Of a DNA stretch of 64,000 nt, positions 7,706 through 16,515 are shown piece by piece; within the stretch, counting starts at the first letter, position 1; every line of letters starts with the position of its first letter. Position numbers and translations under genes: made by a program. Origin of the DNA: Xylanimicrobium pachnodae JCM 13526 = NBRC 107786 (GTDB lineage Bacteria; Actinomycetota; Actinomycetes; Actinomycetales; Cellulomonadaceae); assembly GCA_001592145.1 (NCBI GenBank), contig BCWJ01000010.1:1-64000 (forward strand), written 5' to 3'. The notes under the pieces were generated by a model that saw nothing but the letters and a program-made list of their open reading frames with translations, did no database searches and was not told where the DNA came from.

Positions 7706-9604
7706 GGCGGCCTCCTGGGGGAGGAGCACGCGGGCGAAGTAGTCCCGCAGGGAACCGGTCGCTGTCAGGGGGAGCACGGCGGCCACGTACTGGTCGGGGC
7801 GCACCACCACCACCGCTCCGCGGGCGCTGTCGATGCCGCGCAGAGCGAAGATGTCGCGCTGCGGGTCGGCGGCGTAGACCTTCTCGTAGTCGATGAGGCC
7901 GAACGGCCCCACTCGCGGCAGGAACACGGCGGGCACGTCCGCGGTCTCGACGTGCGCGTGGTCCTGCTGGTAGATCACCTTGACCTCGATCACGGCGTCG
8001 GGGTCGGCGCCGTGCGGGGTGTGTCGCAGCAGGGGTGAGTCGGCGGCGGTGCCCAGCCAGCGCGCCCAGTCGCGCAGCGCCGAGGCATCGGCGGGGGCCG
8101 GGGCGTCGGCGAACGCGTAGACGCGCCAGCGTCCGTCCGCCCGCGCGTGGTGGCCCAGCTCGACCGGGTTCGCGTCCGCGACGCGCACCACGGGCGCCGA
8201 CTTGAACCGCCGGCCGATCGGGAAGCCGGTGGCCAGGTCCTGGTGGTCCGCGGTGGCGGTGATCAGCGACGGGGCGTAGCACGTCCCGAAGCCGAACGGG
8301 AACTCGGAGGTCTTGACGTAGAAGTCCTCCAGATACGCCGGGTCGGGCAGGTCCTCGGGCGGGGTCGCCATGAGGCGCGACCACTCGCGGTCGAAGTCGA
8401 TGAGGTTCTGGGCCACCACGTGCCGTTCGGCCGAGTAGGTGGCCAGGAGGGCCTCTGGTGCCCGCCCGGTGAGCACGTGCGCGAGCTTCCAGGAGATGTT
8501 CCACCCGTCCTGCATGGACACGTTCATGCCTTGCCCCGCCTTGGCGGAGTGGGTGTGGCAGGCGTCGCCCGTGAGGAACACGCGGGGTGTCTGGGTCCCT
8601 GCGCGGTCGGCGGGCACGTCGTCGAACCCGTCGGTGACGCGGTGACCCACCTCGTACACGCTGTGCCAGGGCACGGAGCGCACGTCGAGCGTGTAGGGGT
8701 GGATGATCGCGTTGGCCCTGTCGATGATCGCCTGCACGGGGGTGGCACGGACCTGGCCGGCGTCGTCGTCGGGCACGGCCCCGAGGTCCACGTACCAGCG
8801 CACCAGGAACCCGCCCTCGCGCGGGATGAGCAGGATGTTGCCGCCGTCGTGCGACTGGATGGCGCACTTGGTGCGCACGTCGGGGAAGTCGGTCACGGCG
8901 AGCACGTCGAGCACGCCCCAGGCGTGGTTGGACGTGTCGCCCACGGGGGTGCGCCCGATGGCGGACCGCACCGCCGAGTGGGCGCCGTCGCAGCCGATGA
9001 CGTACCTGGCGCGCACCGTGCGCTGCTCGCCCTCGCGCTCCCCGGTGGTGTGCCGCACGGTGACGGTCACGGGGTAGTCGGCGTCCTGCGTGACGGTGAG
9101 GCTCACGAACTCGATGCCGTAGTCGGGGGTGAGCCGGGCCGGGGCGTGCGCGGCGACCTCCAGGAAGTAGTCGAGCACCCGCGCCTGGTTGACGATCAGG
9201 TGGGGGAACTCCGACAGGCCGTACGGGTCGTCCGGGGGGACGGCTCCGCGCACGATGTGGTCCGGACGAGCCGGGTCCGGGTGCCAGAACGCCATCTCGG
9301 TGATGCGGTACGCCTCGGCGATGACCCGCTCGGAGAACCCGAAGGCGTGGAACGTCTCGACCGAGCGTGCCGCGACGCCGTCGGCCTGGCCCATCTCGAG
9401 ACGGCCGGGGCGGCGCTCGACGAGGTGGACGCGCAGCCCCGGGAACTGGGCGAGCTGGGCGGCGGCGATGACGCCCGCGGGTCCGGCGCCGACGATGAGC
9501 ACGTCGACCTCGTCGGGCAGGTCGTCGGGGCGTTCGAGCCCGTAGCCGGCCGCGGGGTGGATGAGCGGGTCGCCCGTGACGTACCCGTGGTGGTGGAACT
9601 GCAT
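7697..9604 (-). CDS. FAD-dependent aromatic monooxygenase (phenol/3-hydroxybenzoate hydroxylase type)
   Basis: The 635-residue protein has the FAD dinucleotide fold VLIVGAGPAGVIAAAQLA at about 35-52, the DG motif GCDGAHSAVR near 200, and the second FAD motif FLTGDACHTHSAKAGQGMN near 350. A C-terminal thioredoxin-like domain completes the architecture of phenol 2-monooxygenase and 3-hydroxybenzoate 4-monooxygenase, including the conserved NQARVLDYFLE. It would hydroxylate a phenolic ring using NAD(P)H and oxygen; the substrate is unknown. No ring-cleavage enzyme lies next to it. ATG 9604 is preferred over upstream in-frame codons, which lack any family similarity. It diverges from the zinc-binding protein gene. 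Confidence 0.88.
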   Translation of the reverse strand: MQFHHHGYVTGDPLIHPAAGYGLERPDDLPDEVDVLIVGAGPAGVIAAAQLAQFPGLRVHLVERRPGRLEMGQADGVAARSVETFHAFGFSERVIAEAYRITEMAFWHPDPARPDHIVRGAVPPDDPYGLSEFPHLIVNQARVLDYFLEVAAHAPARLTPDYGIEFVSLTVTQDADYPVTVTVRHTTGEREGEQRTVRARYVIGCDGAHSAVRSAIGRTPVGDTSNHAWGVLDVLAVTDFPDVRTKCAIQSHDGGNILLIPREGGFLVRWYVDLGAVPDDDAGQVRATPVQAIIDRANAIIHPYTLDVRSVPWHSVYEVGHRVTDGFDDVPADRAGTQTPRVFLTGDACHTHSAKAGQGMNVSMQDGWNISWKLAHVLTGRAPEALLATYSAERHVVAQNLIDFDREWSRLMATPPEDLPDPAYLEDFYVKTSEFPFGFGTCYAPSLITATADHQDLATGFPIGRRFKSAPVVRVADANPVELGHHARADGRWRVYAFADAPAPADASALRDWARWLGTAADSPLLRHTPHGADPDAVIEVKVIYQQDHAHVETADVPAVFLPRVGPFGLIDYEKVYAADPQRDIFALRGIDSARGAVVVVRPDQYVAAVLPLTATGSLRDYFARVLLPQEAASR

Positions 9605-9798
9605 GGTGGCCCGCCTCGTCGTCTGCCCAGCGGGGCTCCCCGACGTCGGCGTCGGGCCGCTGAGCGTGCCCGTGGGCCGCGCGGCGTCGCTGCCGAGGAC
9701 CCGCGCCGAACATATACGATTTGTGGTCCGGGCGCGGGCTCGCTGGCCGCGAGCTGCGGTCTGGTGCGCCAGATGCGCGCCTGCTGCGCGACACACCT
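9605..9798. promoter_or_regulatory. Divergent intergenic region with an AT-rich promoter patch
   Basis: This spacer separates the monooxygenase and zinc-binding protein genes. Its only AT-rich stretch is ACATATACGATTTGT at about 9710-9724, partly self-complementary, which could hold a -10 for the leftward gene or a regulator site. Nothing else stands out before the palindrome at 9799. Confidence 0.35.
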
Positions 9799-9834
9799 GG
9801 GAATGATTCTCATCTGGGGATGAGAATCATTCCC
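9799..9834. promoter_or_regulatory. Zur-like operator: perfect 16-bp inverted repeat
   Basis: The arms GGGAATGATTCTCATC (9799-9814) and GATGAGAATCATTCCC (9819-9834) are perfectly complementary around a 4-base centre. The core of each arm, TGAGAATCATTCCCA or its complement, differs by about three bases from the actinobacterial Zur box TGAAAATCATTTTCA. The site overlaps the predicted start of the downstream zinc-binding protein gene and would block its transcription when zinc is plentiful. That a zinc-family gene lies immediately downstream supports the assignment to Zur. Confidence 0.75.
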
Positions 9835-10950
9835 ATGTTCAGACGACGCCGCTCCCTGCTGATCACCGCCGCCGTACCCGTCGCCCTCCTGGCCACCTGG
9901 GCCTTCGCCGGCGGCGGACAGACCCCCGCCGACCCCGCCACGACCGACGACGACGCCACCCGAGCCAGCGTCGTGACCTCGTTCTACCCGCTCCAGTTCG
10001 TCGCCGAACGCGTCGCCGGGGGCCTCGCCGACGTCGACAACCTCACCCCGCCCGCCGCGGACCCGCACCACCTCGAGCTCTCCCTCGCCCGCGTGCGCAC
10101 CGTCGGCACCGCCGACGTCGTCGTGACCCTCGGCGGGTTCATGCACGCCGTCGACGCTGCCGTCGAGACCCAGGAGCCGGCGCGCGTCGTCGACGCCGCC
10201 GAGCTCGTGGACCTGCTGCCCGCCACCGTCACCGGCGGGCACACCCACGACGACGGTGAGTGCTCGCACCACTCGCACGACCACTCGCACGATCACTCGC
10301 ACGACGACGATCATGCGCACGACCACTCGCACGACGACGATCACTCGCACGACGACGACTCGCACGACCATGCGCATGAGCACGACGACGTGGACGGCCA
10401 CGATCACTCGGCGGGCATGGGCGGGTACGACCCCCACTTCTGGCTCGACCCGCTGCGCCTGGCCCGCCTCGCACAGCCGGTGGCCGACGCGCTCGCGGAC
10501 GCCGACCCGGCCAACGCCGACGCGTTCGCCGCCAACGCGGCCGCCCTGGAGCGTGAGCTGGCCGACCTGGACGCGGAGATCGCGGACGCGCTCGCCCCGT
10601 TCGAGGGCGCCACCCTCGTCACCAACCACACGGCCTTCGGCTACCTCGCGGCGCGGCACGGCCTCGCCCAGGTGGGCATCACGGGGCTGGACCACGAGAT
10701 CGAGCCGTCCCCCGCACGGCTGCGCGAGATCGGTGACGTCGTGCGCGAGAACGGGGTCGAGACGATCTTCTACGAGACGCTCGTCAGCCCGCGCGTCGTG
10801 CGCACCCTGGCCGACTCGCTGGGCGTGCGAGCCACCGTGCTCGACACGCTCGAGGGCCTCACGCCGCAGAACGCGGCGGCGGGCGAGGACTTCATCAGCC
10901 TCATGCGGACCAACCTGACGACGCTGACCGAGGGCCTCGTCGTCCCGTGA
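9820..10950 (+). CDS. Zinc ABC transporter substrate-binding protein (ZnuA-like)
   Basis: The 376-residue protein has an arginine-rich start, a hydrophobic export signal (about 12-30), the cluster-A-1 metal-binding fold (VTSFYPLQFVAERVAG near 52), metal-ligand histidines, and a very His/Asp-rich loop at about 141-199 typical of zinc-specific members. Conserved C-terminal elements include TNHTAFGYLAARHGL and GLDHEIEPSPARL. There is no lipobox cysteine, unusual for an exported binding protein of a Gram-positive. ATG 9820 sits 6 nt after a weak -10 (TCTCAT) inside the Zur-like palindrome; ATG 9835 is the alternative. No permease or ATPase gene follows, so it must use a transporter encoded elsewhere. 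Confidence 0.9.
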   Translation: MRIIPMFRRRRSLLITAAVPVALLATWAFAGGGQTPADPATTDDDATRASVVTSFYPLQFVAERVAGGLADVDNLTPPAADPHHLELSLARVRTVGTADVVVTLGGFMHAVDAAVETQEPARVVDAAELVDLLPATVTGGHTHDDGECSHHSHDHSHDHSHDDDHAHDHSHDDDHSHDDDSHDHAHEHDDVDGHDHSAGMGGYDPHFWLDPLRLARLAQPVADALADADPANADAFAANAAALERELADLDAEIADALAPFEGATLVTNHTAFGYLAARHGLAQVGITGLDHEIEPSPARLREIGDVVRENGVETIFYETLVSPRVVRTLADSLGVRATVLDTLEGLTPQNAAAGEDFISLMRTNLTTLTEGLVVP

Positions 10951-10977
10951 CGACACCTCCCGTCCGTTCGCGGTGAC

Positions 10978-11023
10978 GCCGCAGGACCCCAGGTTGCGCG
11001 CTCGCAGCCTGGGGTCCTGCGGC
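10978..11023 (+). terminator. Strong hairpin after the zinc-binding protein gene
   Basis: GCCGCAGGACCCCAGG (10978-10993) pairs perfectly with CCTGGGGTCCTGCGGC (11008-11023) around a 14-base loop. No T-run follows. It lies 28 bases after the stop and probably ends or stabilises that transcript. Confidence 0.6.
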
Positions 11024-11069
11024 CCGCTGCGTTTGGCGCGCTCCACACCCGCTCACCGATACTGGGGGG

Positions 11070-11099
11070 ATGGCTGATCCCTGGAGTCGCGGCGCATGA
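11070..11099 (+). CDS. Nine-codon leader ORF upstream of the CNNM gene
   Basis: ATG at 11070 directly follows a GGGGGG run and reads MADPWSRGA, then TGA at 11097-11099. The stop overlaps the ATG of the next gene (11096) as ATGA, the usual layout of translational coupling in this window. It may be a short upstream ORF that passes ribosomes to the CNNM gene, or a chance arrangement. No regulatory amino-acid run is present. Confidence 0.35.
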   Translation: MADPWSRGA

Positions 11100-12361
11100 G
11101 CGGGAGTACCTGGCTGAGCATCGCGCTGGTGGTGCTGTTCGTCCTCATCGGTGGGCTCTTCGCGGGGACCGAGCTGGCCCTGGTGTCCCTGCGGCAGTCG
11201 CAGCTGGGCCGCCTGGAGCAGCAGGGCAAGCGGGGTGCCCGGGTCGCGGCGGTCGCGCGCGACCCCAACCGGTTCCTCGCCGCGGTGCAGATCGGCGTCA
11301 CGGTGGCCGGGTTCCTCTCGGCCGCGTACGGGGCGTCGGCGCTCGCGCCGGACTTCGTGCCGGTGCTGACGGGGCTCGGGCTCAGCGAGCGGGTGGCGCA
11401 GCCGGTCGCGCTGATCGTGCTGACCCTCGTGATCGCGTACCTGTCGCTGGTGCTCGGCGAGCTGGTGCCCAAGCGGCTCGCGCTGCAGCGGGCGCAGGCG
11501 ATCTCGCTGGCGGTCGGGCCGACCCTGGACCGGTTCGCCTCCCTCATGCGGCCCGTCGTGTGGCTCCTGTCCGCGTCCACCGACGCCGTCGTCCGGCTGC
11601 TCGGCGGCGACCCGCGCGCCACCACGGAGGAGATCTCCGGTGAGGAACTGCGAGACATCGTGGCGGGGCACGGGGCGCTGGCGGAGGACGAGCGCCGCAT
11701 CCTCGACGACGTGTTCAGCGCGGGGGAGCGCACGCTCGGGGAGGTGATGCGCCCACGCGGCGAGGTGACGTTCCTGCCGGGCTCGATGCCGCTGCCCGCC
11801 GCTGCGGTCACCGTCGCAGCCAGCCCGTTCTCGCGGTACCCGGTGACCGGGGACGGGTTCGACGACGTCATCGGGTTCCTGCACGTGCGTGACCTGCTCG
11901 GGGTGGTCGACGACGGCCGCACCGTGGCCGACCTCGCGCGTCCGATCCCGTTCCTCCCGCTGACCAACCGCCTCCTGCCGTCGATGTCGGCGCTGCGGGC
12001 ACAGGGCGCGCACATCGCGATCGTGGTGGACGAGTACGGCGGCACCGACGGCATCGTGACGCTGGAGGACATGGTCGAGGAGCTCGTGGGGGAGATCCAC
12101 GACGAGTACGACGTGCCCGAGCCCACCGACCTGGGCGAGGCGGACGGTCACCGCGTCGTCGACGCCCGGGTCACCATCGAGGAGTTCGCGCAGGTCACCG
12201 GGCTGCCGCTGACCGACGGGCCGTACGAGACCGCCGCCGGGTACGTCATCCACCGTCTGGGGCGCCTGGCGCAGGTCGGAGACCGGGTCGCGATCGACGG
12301 ACACGACCTGGTGGTCACGCAGGTGGAGGGCCGCCGCATCACGCGGCTGACCGTCGAGTGA
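11096..12361 (+). CDS. CNNM/CorC (hemolysin C-like) integral membrane protein
   Basis: The 421-residue protein has an N-terminal DUF21/CNNM membrane domain with three to four helices (GGLFAGTELALVSLR near 20 and LGELVPKRLAL near 120). A cytoplasmic CBS-pair region follows (VMRPRGEVTFLP, HVRDLLGVVDD, IVVDEYGGTDGIVTLEDMVE), then a C-terminal CorC_HlyC domain. The family is linked to magnesium and cobalt efflux and homeostasis. The VDEYGG motif is typical. The first CBS half appears shortened relative to common family members. The start codon overlaps a nine-codon leader ORF. Confidence 0.88.
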   Translation: MSGSTWLSIALVVLFVLIGGLFAGTELALVSLRQSQLGRLEQQGKRGARVAAVARDPNRFLAAVQIGVTVAGFLSAAYGASALAPDFVPVLTGLGLSERVAQPVALIVLTLVIAYLSLVLGELVPKRLALQRAQAISLAVGPTLDRFASLMRPVVWLLSASTDAVVRLLGGDPRATTEEISGEELRDIVAGHGALAEDERRILDDVFSAGERTLGEVMRPRGEVTFLPGSMPLPAAAVTVAASPFSRYPVTGDGFDDVIGFLHVRDLLGVVDDGRTVADLARPIPFLPLTNRLLPSMSALRAQGAHIAIVVDEYGGTDGIVTLEDMVEELVGEIHDEYDVPEPTDLGEADGHRVVDARVTIEEFAQVTGLPLTDGPYETAAGYVIHRLGRLAQVGDRVAIDGHDLVVTQVEGRRITRLTVE

Positions 12362-12408
12362 GCGGGGCCGCCGTGTGAGCGGGCCCGTCGAATGAGAGGG
12401 TGGCGGCC

Positions 12409-13653
12409 ATGGCAACGCTCCTGCTCGCGCTGATCTACCTGGCGTTCATCAGCCTCGGGCTGCCGGACCCGATGCTCGGTGCCGCCTGGCCGGCCATGCA
12501 GCAGGACCTGGGCGTCCCCGTGTCCTACGCCGGGTTGATCGCGATGGTCATCTCCGCCGGGACCATCGTCTCGAGCCTCCTGTCCGACCGGCTCACCCGG
12601 CGCTGGGGTGCCGGCCGGGTCACGGCGGTGTCCGTGCTGGTCTCGGCGGCGTCGCTGCTGGGCTTCTCTCTGGTCGGGTCGTTCTGGCCGCTGCTGGCCC
12701 TCGCCGTGCCGTTCGGGCTGTCCGCGGGAGCGATCGACGCCGCGCTCAACAACCATGTGGCCCTGCACTACAGCTCGCGGCACATGAACTGGCTGCACTG
12801 CTTCTGGGGTGTGGGCACCGTCATCAGCCCGTTCCTCCTGGCGCAGGCGCTGGCCTCGCAGCACGGGTGGGCGGGCGGCTATCGCACGGTGGCCCTCATC
12901 CAGATCGGCATCGGCGTGCTGCTGGTGGCCACGCTGCCGCTGTGGCGCACCCAGCTCGCGCACACGGAGGCGCTGCGCACCACCGCGCGCGCCCTGCGCC
13001 TGCCCGAGATCCTGCGGATCCGGGGTGTGAAGTCGCTGCTGGTGGCGTTCTTCGGCTACTGCGCGGTCGAGGGCACCGCGATGCTGTGGGGCGCGTCGTA
13101 CCTGGCGCTGCACCGCGGCGTGGACCCGACCACCGCCGCCCGGTACGCGTCGTTCTTCCTCCTGGGCATCACCGTGGGCCGGTTCCTCGCCGGGTTCGTC
13201 GCCGACCGCCTCGGTGACCGGGGCATGATCCGGCTCGGCCTGGCCGTCATGGTCGTCGGCATCGCCGGGATCTGGCTGCCCGTGCCGGGCAACGGCCTGG
13301 CCCTGAGCGGGCTGGTGCTCCTGGGCCTCGGGTGTGCGCCCATCTACCCGGCGATCATCCACTCGACCCCCGCGAACTTCGGCGCCCACCATTCGCAGGC
13401 GATCATCGGAGTCCAGATGGCGGCGGCCTACACGGGCTCCATCGTGGCGCCGCCCGCGTTCGGCCTTCTGGCGGACCACGTGAACATCGCCCTGTTCCCG
13501 GCGTACCTGGCGCTGCTGACCGCGCTCGTGGCCGTGATGAGCGAACGCGTGGTGCGCCGCACCGCCGAACCCGTGCGGGCCGACGGGTCGGGCGATGCCC
13601 CTGGTGGGCGCGATTCCAGCCTCGACGCGACCCGCTCCCAGGGCGGCCACTAG
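12409..13653 (+). CDS. Major facilitator superfamily transporter
   Basis: The 414-residue protein has about 12 hydrophobic segments and the loop-2/3 signature SDRLTRRWGAGRV near residue 60, with a second copy (ADRLGDRGMIRLG) in the C-terminal half. The stretch LGLPDPMLGAAWPAMQQDLGV resembles sugar/proton symporters of the FucP-like group, but the substrate is unknown. ATG 12409 has a Shine-Dalgarno sequence (GAGAGGG) 8 bases upstream. A GTG three codons earlier is less likely. It follows the CNNM gene after 47 bases and may share its transcript. Confidence 0.8.
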   Translation: MATLLLALIYLAFISLGLPDPMLGAAWPAMQQDLGVPVSYAGLIAMVISAGTIVSSLLSDRLTRRWGAGRVTAVSVLVSAASLLGFSLVGSFWPLLALAVPFGLSAGAIDAALNNHVALHYSSRHMNWLHCFWGVGTVISPFLLAQALASQHGWAGGYRTVALIQIGIGVLLVATLPLWRTQLAHTEALRTTARALRLPEILRIRGVKSLLVAFFGYCAVEGTAMLWGASYLALHRGVDPTTAARYASFFLLGITVGRFLAGFVADRLGDRGMIRLGLAVMVVGIAGIWLPVPGNGLALSGLVLLGLGCAPIYPAIIHSTPANFGAHHSQAIIGVQMAAAYTGSIVAPPAFGLLADHVNIALFPAYLALLTALVAVMSERVVRRTAEPVRADGSGDAPGGRDSSLDATRSQGGH

Positions 13654-13749
13654 GCTCATGCGTTCGAGCAGGGGACGACGGCGCCGGCACGCGGGCGAGG
13701 TCCCGGTTGCCGTGCGACCGGCCCCGCACCGGCCCCGACGTGAGGATGG

Positions 13750-15354
13750 ATGATGGTCGCCCTGGTGCTGGCCCCCCTCGTGCTCGGCGTCGCCCTCTAC
13801 AAGCTGCCCGCCCTCGTGGCGCGCACCCTGGCCGTGGCGGGCCAGGTGGGTCTCGGCGCGTGGACGATCGTCCTGCTCTCGCGTGCCACCGGCTCCGCAC
13901 CGACGTTCGAGGTGCTCGGCAGCGGGGACCGCACCGCGTACATCGCCCTGCGCGGTGACCAGAGCGCCCTGACCCTCGTGCTGCTCACCATCGTGCTGTC
14001 CACCGCCGCGCTCGTGTACGTCCTGGGGGAGACGTACGCCGACGGCAAGCTGCTGCTCCTGATCCTGGCCCTGCAAGGGCTCACGTCCGGCATCCTGCTG
14101 ATCGACGACGTGTTCACCCTGTTCGTCCTCTTCGAGGTCGCGACCCTCGCCGTCATCGTCCTGGTCATGTTCCGCCGCGACCGCCGGTCCCTCTACGACG
14201 GCCTGTACTACCTGACCATCCAGATCGTCGCCATGCTGTTCTTCCTGTTCGGCATCGCCTACCTGTACCGCGCGTTCGGCGTCCTGAACGTCACCGCCAT
14301 CGGCGACGCGATCGCCTCCGGCGCGGACCCACGCGCGCTCGTGCTGCCCTTCGCGTTCCTGCTGACGGGGCTGGGCCTCAAGGCGGGCCTGTTCCCCCTG
14401 TTCAGCTTCGTGCCGCGCGCCTACGCCAACCCGGGCGCCCCCACCGTCGCGCTCATGATCATGTCCGGCATCCTGGTCAACGCGCCCCTGTTCTGGATCT
14501 CGCGGTTCATCACCGTGTTCACCCCCGGCCTGGACCTGCGCGCCTTCCTCGTCGTCGTCGGGCTGATCACCGGTGTGACCGGCGCCGTCATGGCGCTCGC
14601 CACCGCGGACCTGCGGCTCGTGCTCGCCTACTCCACCGTCGCCCAGGCCGGGCTCATCACGATCGGCCTCGCCGCGGGCACCACCACCGCCACCGACGGC
14701 GCGCTGCTGCACCTGGCGAACCACGCCCTGCTCAAGTCCGTGCTGTTCCTGTGCGCCGGCATGATCGTGCGCGAGTACGGCACCGGAGATCTCGCGGCGA
14801 TCCGCGGAGTCGCCCGCCGCCTGCCCCGAGTCACCGCGGTGAGCATCCTCGCGATCCTGGGCATGGTCGGCGCCCCCCTGACGGGCGCGGCCGCATCGAA
14901 GGGCCTCATCCTCGAGGGCACCGACGGCTGGACCTCCGTCGCCGTGTGGGTGGTCAACGCCGGCACCATGCTCGTCTTCCTGCGGTACTCGGTGATGTTC
15001 TTCGGACGCAGCGCCCGACCGGCACAGCCGTCCCGCCCCCGCGTCGACGCCACCCAGCGGGTGGTCGTCATCGTCCTGGCCGTGCTCGTCCTCGCCACCG
15101 GCGCGGCCGCACCGGCGCTCGCGGAGCTGCTGCTGGGTCCGGGCGGGGCGGTGCCCACCGTGGTGGACACGGCGAAGGTAGGGGCGTTCGCGCTGCTGGC
15201 GGTGGGCGCCGTCCTGGTGCGCCGCGCGACGGTGCCCTTCGCGCGCCGCGTGCGCGGCCCGCTGCTGGTCCCGCTGTCCCTGCCGCAGTCCGTGGCCGCG
15301 CTGTGCGTGTTCTTCGCGGCGACGGCGCTGGCCGGCGCGTGGGCGGTGGCGTGA
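13750..15354 (+). CDS. MrpD/MnhD-like proton-translocating antiporter subunit
   Basis: The 534-residue multi-helix protein belongs to the proton-conducting membrane transporter family shared by Mrp antiporters and complex I (NuoL/M/N). It has a conserved glutamate in LFVLFEVATLAVI (about 120-132), the lysine in FLLTGLGLKAGLFPLFSFVPRAY and the LAYSTVAQAGLI and NHALLKSVLFLCAG blocks. It should form the proton or cation channel of the complex. It heads a six-gene operon whose following genes encode the accessory Mrp subunits with overlapping stops and starts. ATG 13753 is an alternative start with better spacing from GAGG at 13742. Confidence 0.87.
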   Translation: MMVALVLAPLVLGVALYKLPALVARTLAVAGQVGLGAWTIVLLSRATGSAPTFEVLGSGDRTAYIALRGDQSALTLVLLTIVLSTAALVYVLGETYADGKLLLLILALQGLTSGILLIDDVFTLFVLFEVATLAVIVLVMFRRDRRSLYDGLYYLTIQIVAMLFFLFGIAYLYRAFGVLNVTAIGDAIASGADPRALVLPFAFLLTGLGLKAGLFPLFSFVPRAYANPGAPTVALMIMSGILVNAPLFWISRFITVFTPGLDLRAFLVVVGLITGVTGAVMALATADLRLVLAYSTVAQAGLITIGLAAGTTTATDGALLHLANHALLKSVLFLCAGMIVREYGTGDLAAIRGVARRLPRVTAVSILAILGMVGAPLTGAAASKGLILEGTDGWTSVAVWVVNAGTMLVFLRYSVMFFGRSARPAQPSRPRVDATQRVVVIVLAVLVLATGAAAPALAELLLGPGGAVPTVVDTAKVGAFALLAVGAVLVRRATVPFARRVRGPLLVPLSLPQSVAALCVFFAATALAGAWAVA

Positions 15355-15887
15355 TGGCGACGACGTCGAGGGCCGACGGCGTGCGCGGCACGTGGGCGCG
15401 GCTGCGTCGCAGCGGCTGGGCGGTCCTGGTGCTCACGGGCATCTGGGTGGTCATGAACGAGCAGCTCACCGCGCTGGTGGTGGGCTCGGGCGTGGCGGTC
15501 GCCGTGGTCACCCTGGCGCTGACGGACCGGCTGCTCGGCATCGACCACACCACCACCGTGTTCCTGCACCCGCTCGCGTGGGTGCGCTACGTGCTCATGC
15601 TCGCCCGCGAGATCGCGCTCGCGGCATGGTTCATGGCGGTCACGATCGTGCGCGGCCGGGCCACCGTCACCCAGTTCGAGCTCGTCAGCGAGCTCGACGA
15701 CGAGCTGCTCCTGTTCCTGCTGGCCAACTCGATCATCCTCACGCCCGGCTCCGTGGCCACCGACCGGCGCGGCTCCACGATCACCGTGGTCACCTGCGAC
15801 GACGACGTGGAGCGCGCCGTGGCCACCTGCCGCCGGCTCGAGCGGGCCGTCGCGCGCATCGGGGCCCCCCGCGGGAGGGCCGCGTGA
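15354..15887 (+). CDS. mnhE: Mrp-type antiporter subunit E
   Basis: The 177-residue protein has two or three N-terminal membrane helices (SGWAVLVLTGIWVVMNEQ and following). The subunit E signature is ANSIILTPGSVATD near 130, followed by a cytoplasmic domain. It is a structural part of the Mrp/Mbh membrane complex. Its ATG shares one base with the stop of subunit D (TGATG). The basic N-terminus before the first helix fits a cytoplasmic start. Confidence 0.85.
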   Translation: MATTSRADGVRGTWARLRRSGWAVLVLTGIWVVMNEQLTALVVGSGVAVAVVTLALTDRLLGIDHTTTVFLHPLAWVRYVLMLAREIALAAWFMAVTIVRGRATVTQFELVSELDDELLLFLLANSIILTPGSVATDRRGSTITVVTCDDDVERAVATCRRLERAVARIGAPRGRAA

Positions 15888-16147
15888 TCCTCACCGTCAT
15901 CAGCTTCGTGCTCGCGACCGCCTGTGTGATCAGCGGGCTGGTGGTGCTGCGCGGGGCCAGCTCGTGGACGCGCCTGCTCGCCTTCACCCTGGTGGCGTCC
16001 AAGGTGAACCTGCTGGTCATGGTGCTCGCGCTGGCCACCGACCAGACGTTCTATCTCGACGTCGCCGTGGTGTACACGCTGCTGAGCTACGTGGGCGTGC
16101 TGGTGCTCTGCCAGTACATGGCGCGCAAGGAGCCCGGCGATGCGTGA
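15884..16147 (+). CDS. mnhF: Mrp-type antiporter subunit F
   Basis: This 87-residue, three-helix protein carries RGASSWTRLLAFTLVASKVNLLVM and ends FLDVAVVYTLLSYVGVLVLCQYM-like in the manner of MrpF/PhaF. GTG 15884 overlaps the subunit E stop by 4 nt, and its own stop overlaps the next start by 8 nt. Such tight packing indicates one polycistronic mRNA with coupled translation. Subunit F is a small membrane component needed for assembly of the antiporter. Confidence 0.85.
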   Translation: MILTVISFVLATACVISGLVVLRGASSWTRLLAFTLVASKVNLLVMVLALATDQTFYLDVAVVYTLLSYVGVLVLCQYMARKEPGDA

Positions 16148-16514
16148 CCTGACCGGGACCGTCCTGATCGCCGCGGGCGCCGTCGTGATGCTGCTCGGGC
16201 TCGTCGGCGTGCTGCGCTTCAAGGACTTCCGCCTCCAGCTCCTCGCGGGAGCCAAGACCGACACCGTCGGGTTCATCGCCATCGCGCTCGGCCTCGCGGT
16301 GCGCAGCGGCCTGACCTGGTTCACCGCGAAGGCCCTGCTGATCCTCGTCGTCGTCCTCGCCGTCAACGCGGTGACGTCGTCGGCGATCGCGGCCGCGCAC
16401 GCCACGGCGAGCGCCCGCACCGCGGGCCTGGCCGCCCCCGACGACGCCGCCCCCGACGACGCCGCCCCCGAAGCCGCCCCGGGTGACGTGGGCACCGACG
16501 AAGGGGAGGGGTGA
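16140..16514 (+). CDS. mnhG: Mrp-type antiporter subunit G
   Basis: The 124-residue protein has three membrane helices with the subunit G motif LLGLVGVLRFKDFRLQLLAGAKTDTVGF at residues 18-45. An unusual tail follows, rich in Ala, Asp and Pro and containing three APDDA/APEAA steps, probably an unstructured cytoplasmic extension. It starts inside the end of subunit F and ends one base before the ATG of the next gene, with the Shine-Dalgarno sequence (GGGGAGGGG) inside its last codons. Confidence 0.85.
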   Translation: MRDLTGTVLIAAGAVVMLLGLVGVLRFKDFRLQLLAGAKTDTVGFIAIALGLAVRSGLTWFTAKALLILVVVLAVNAVTSSAIAAAHATASARTAGLAAPDDAAPDDAAPEAAPGDVGTDEGEG

Positions 16515-16515
16515 C

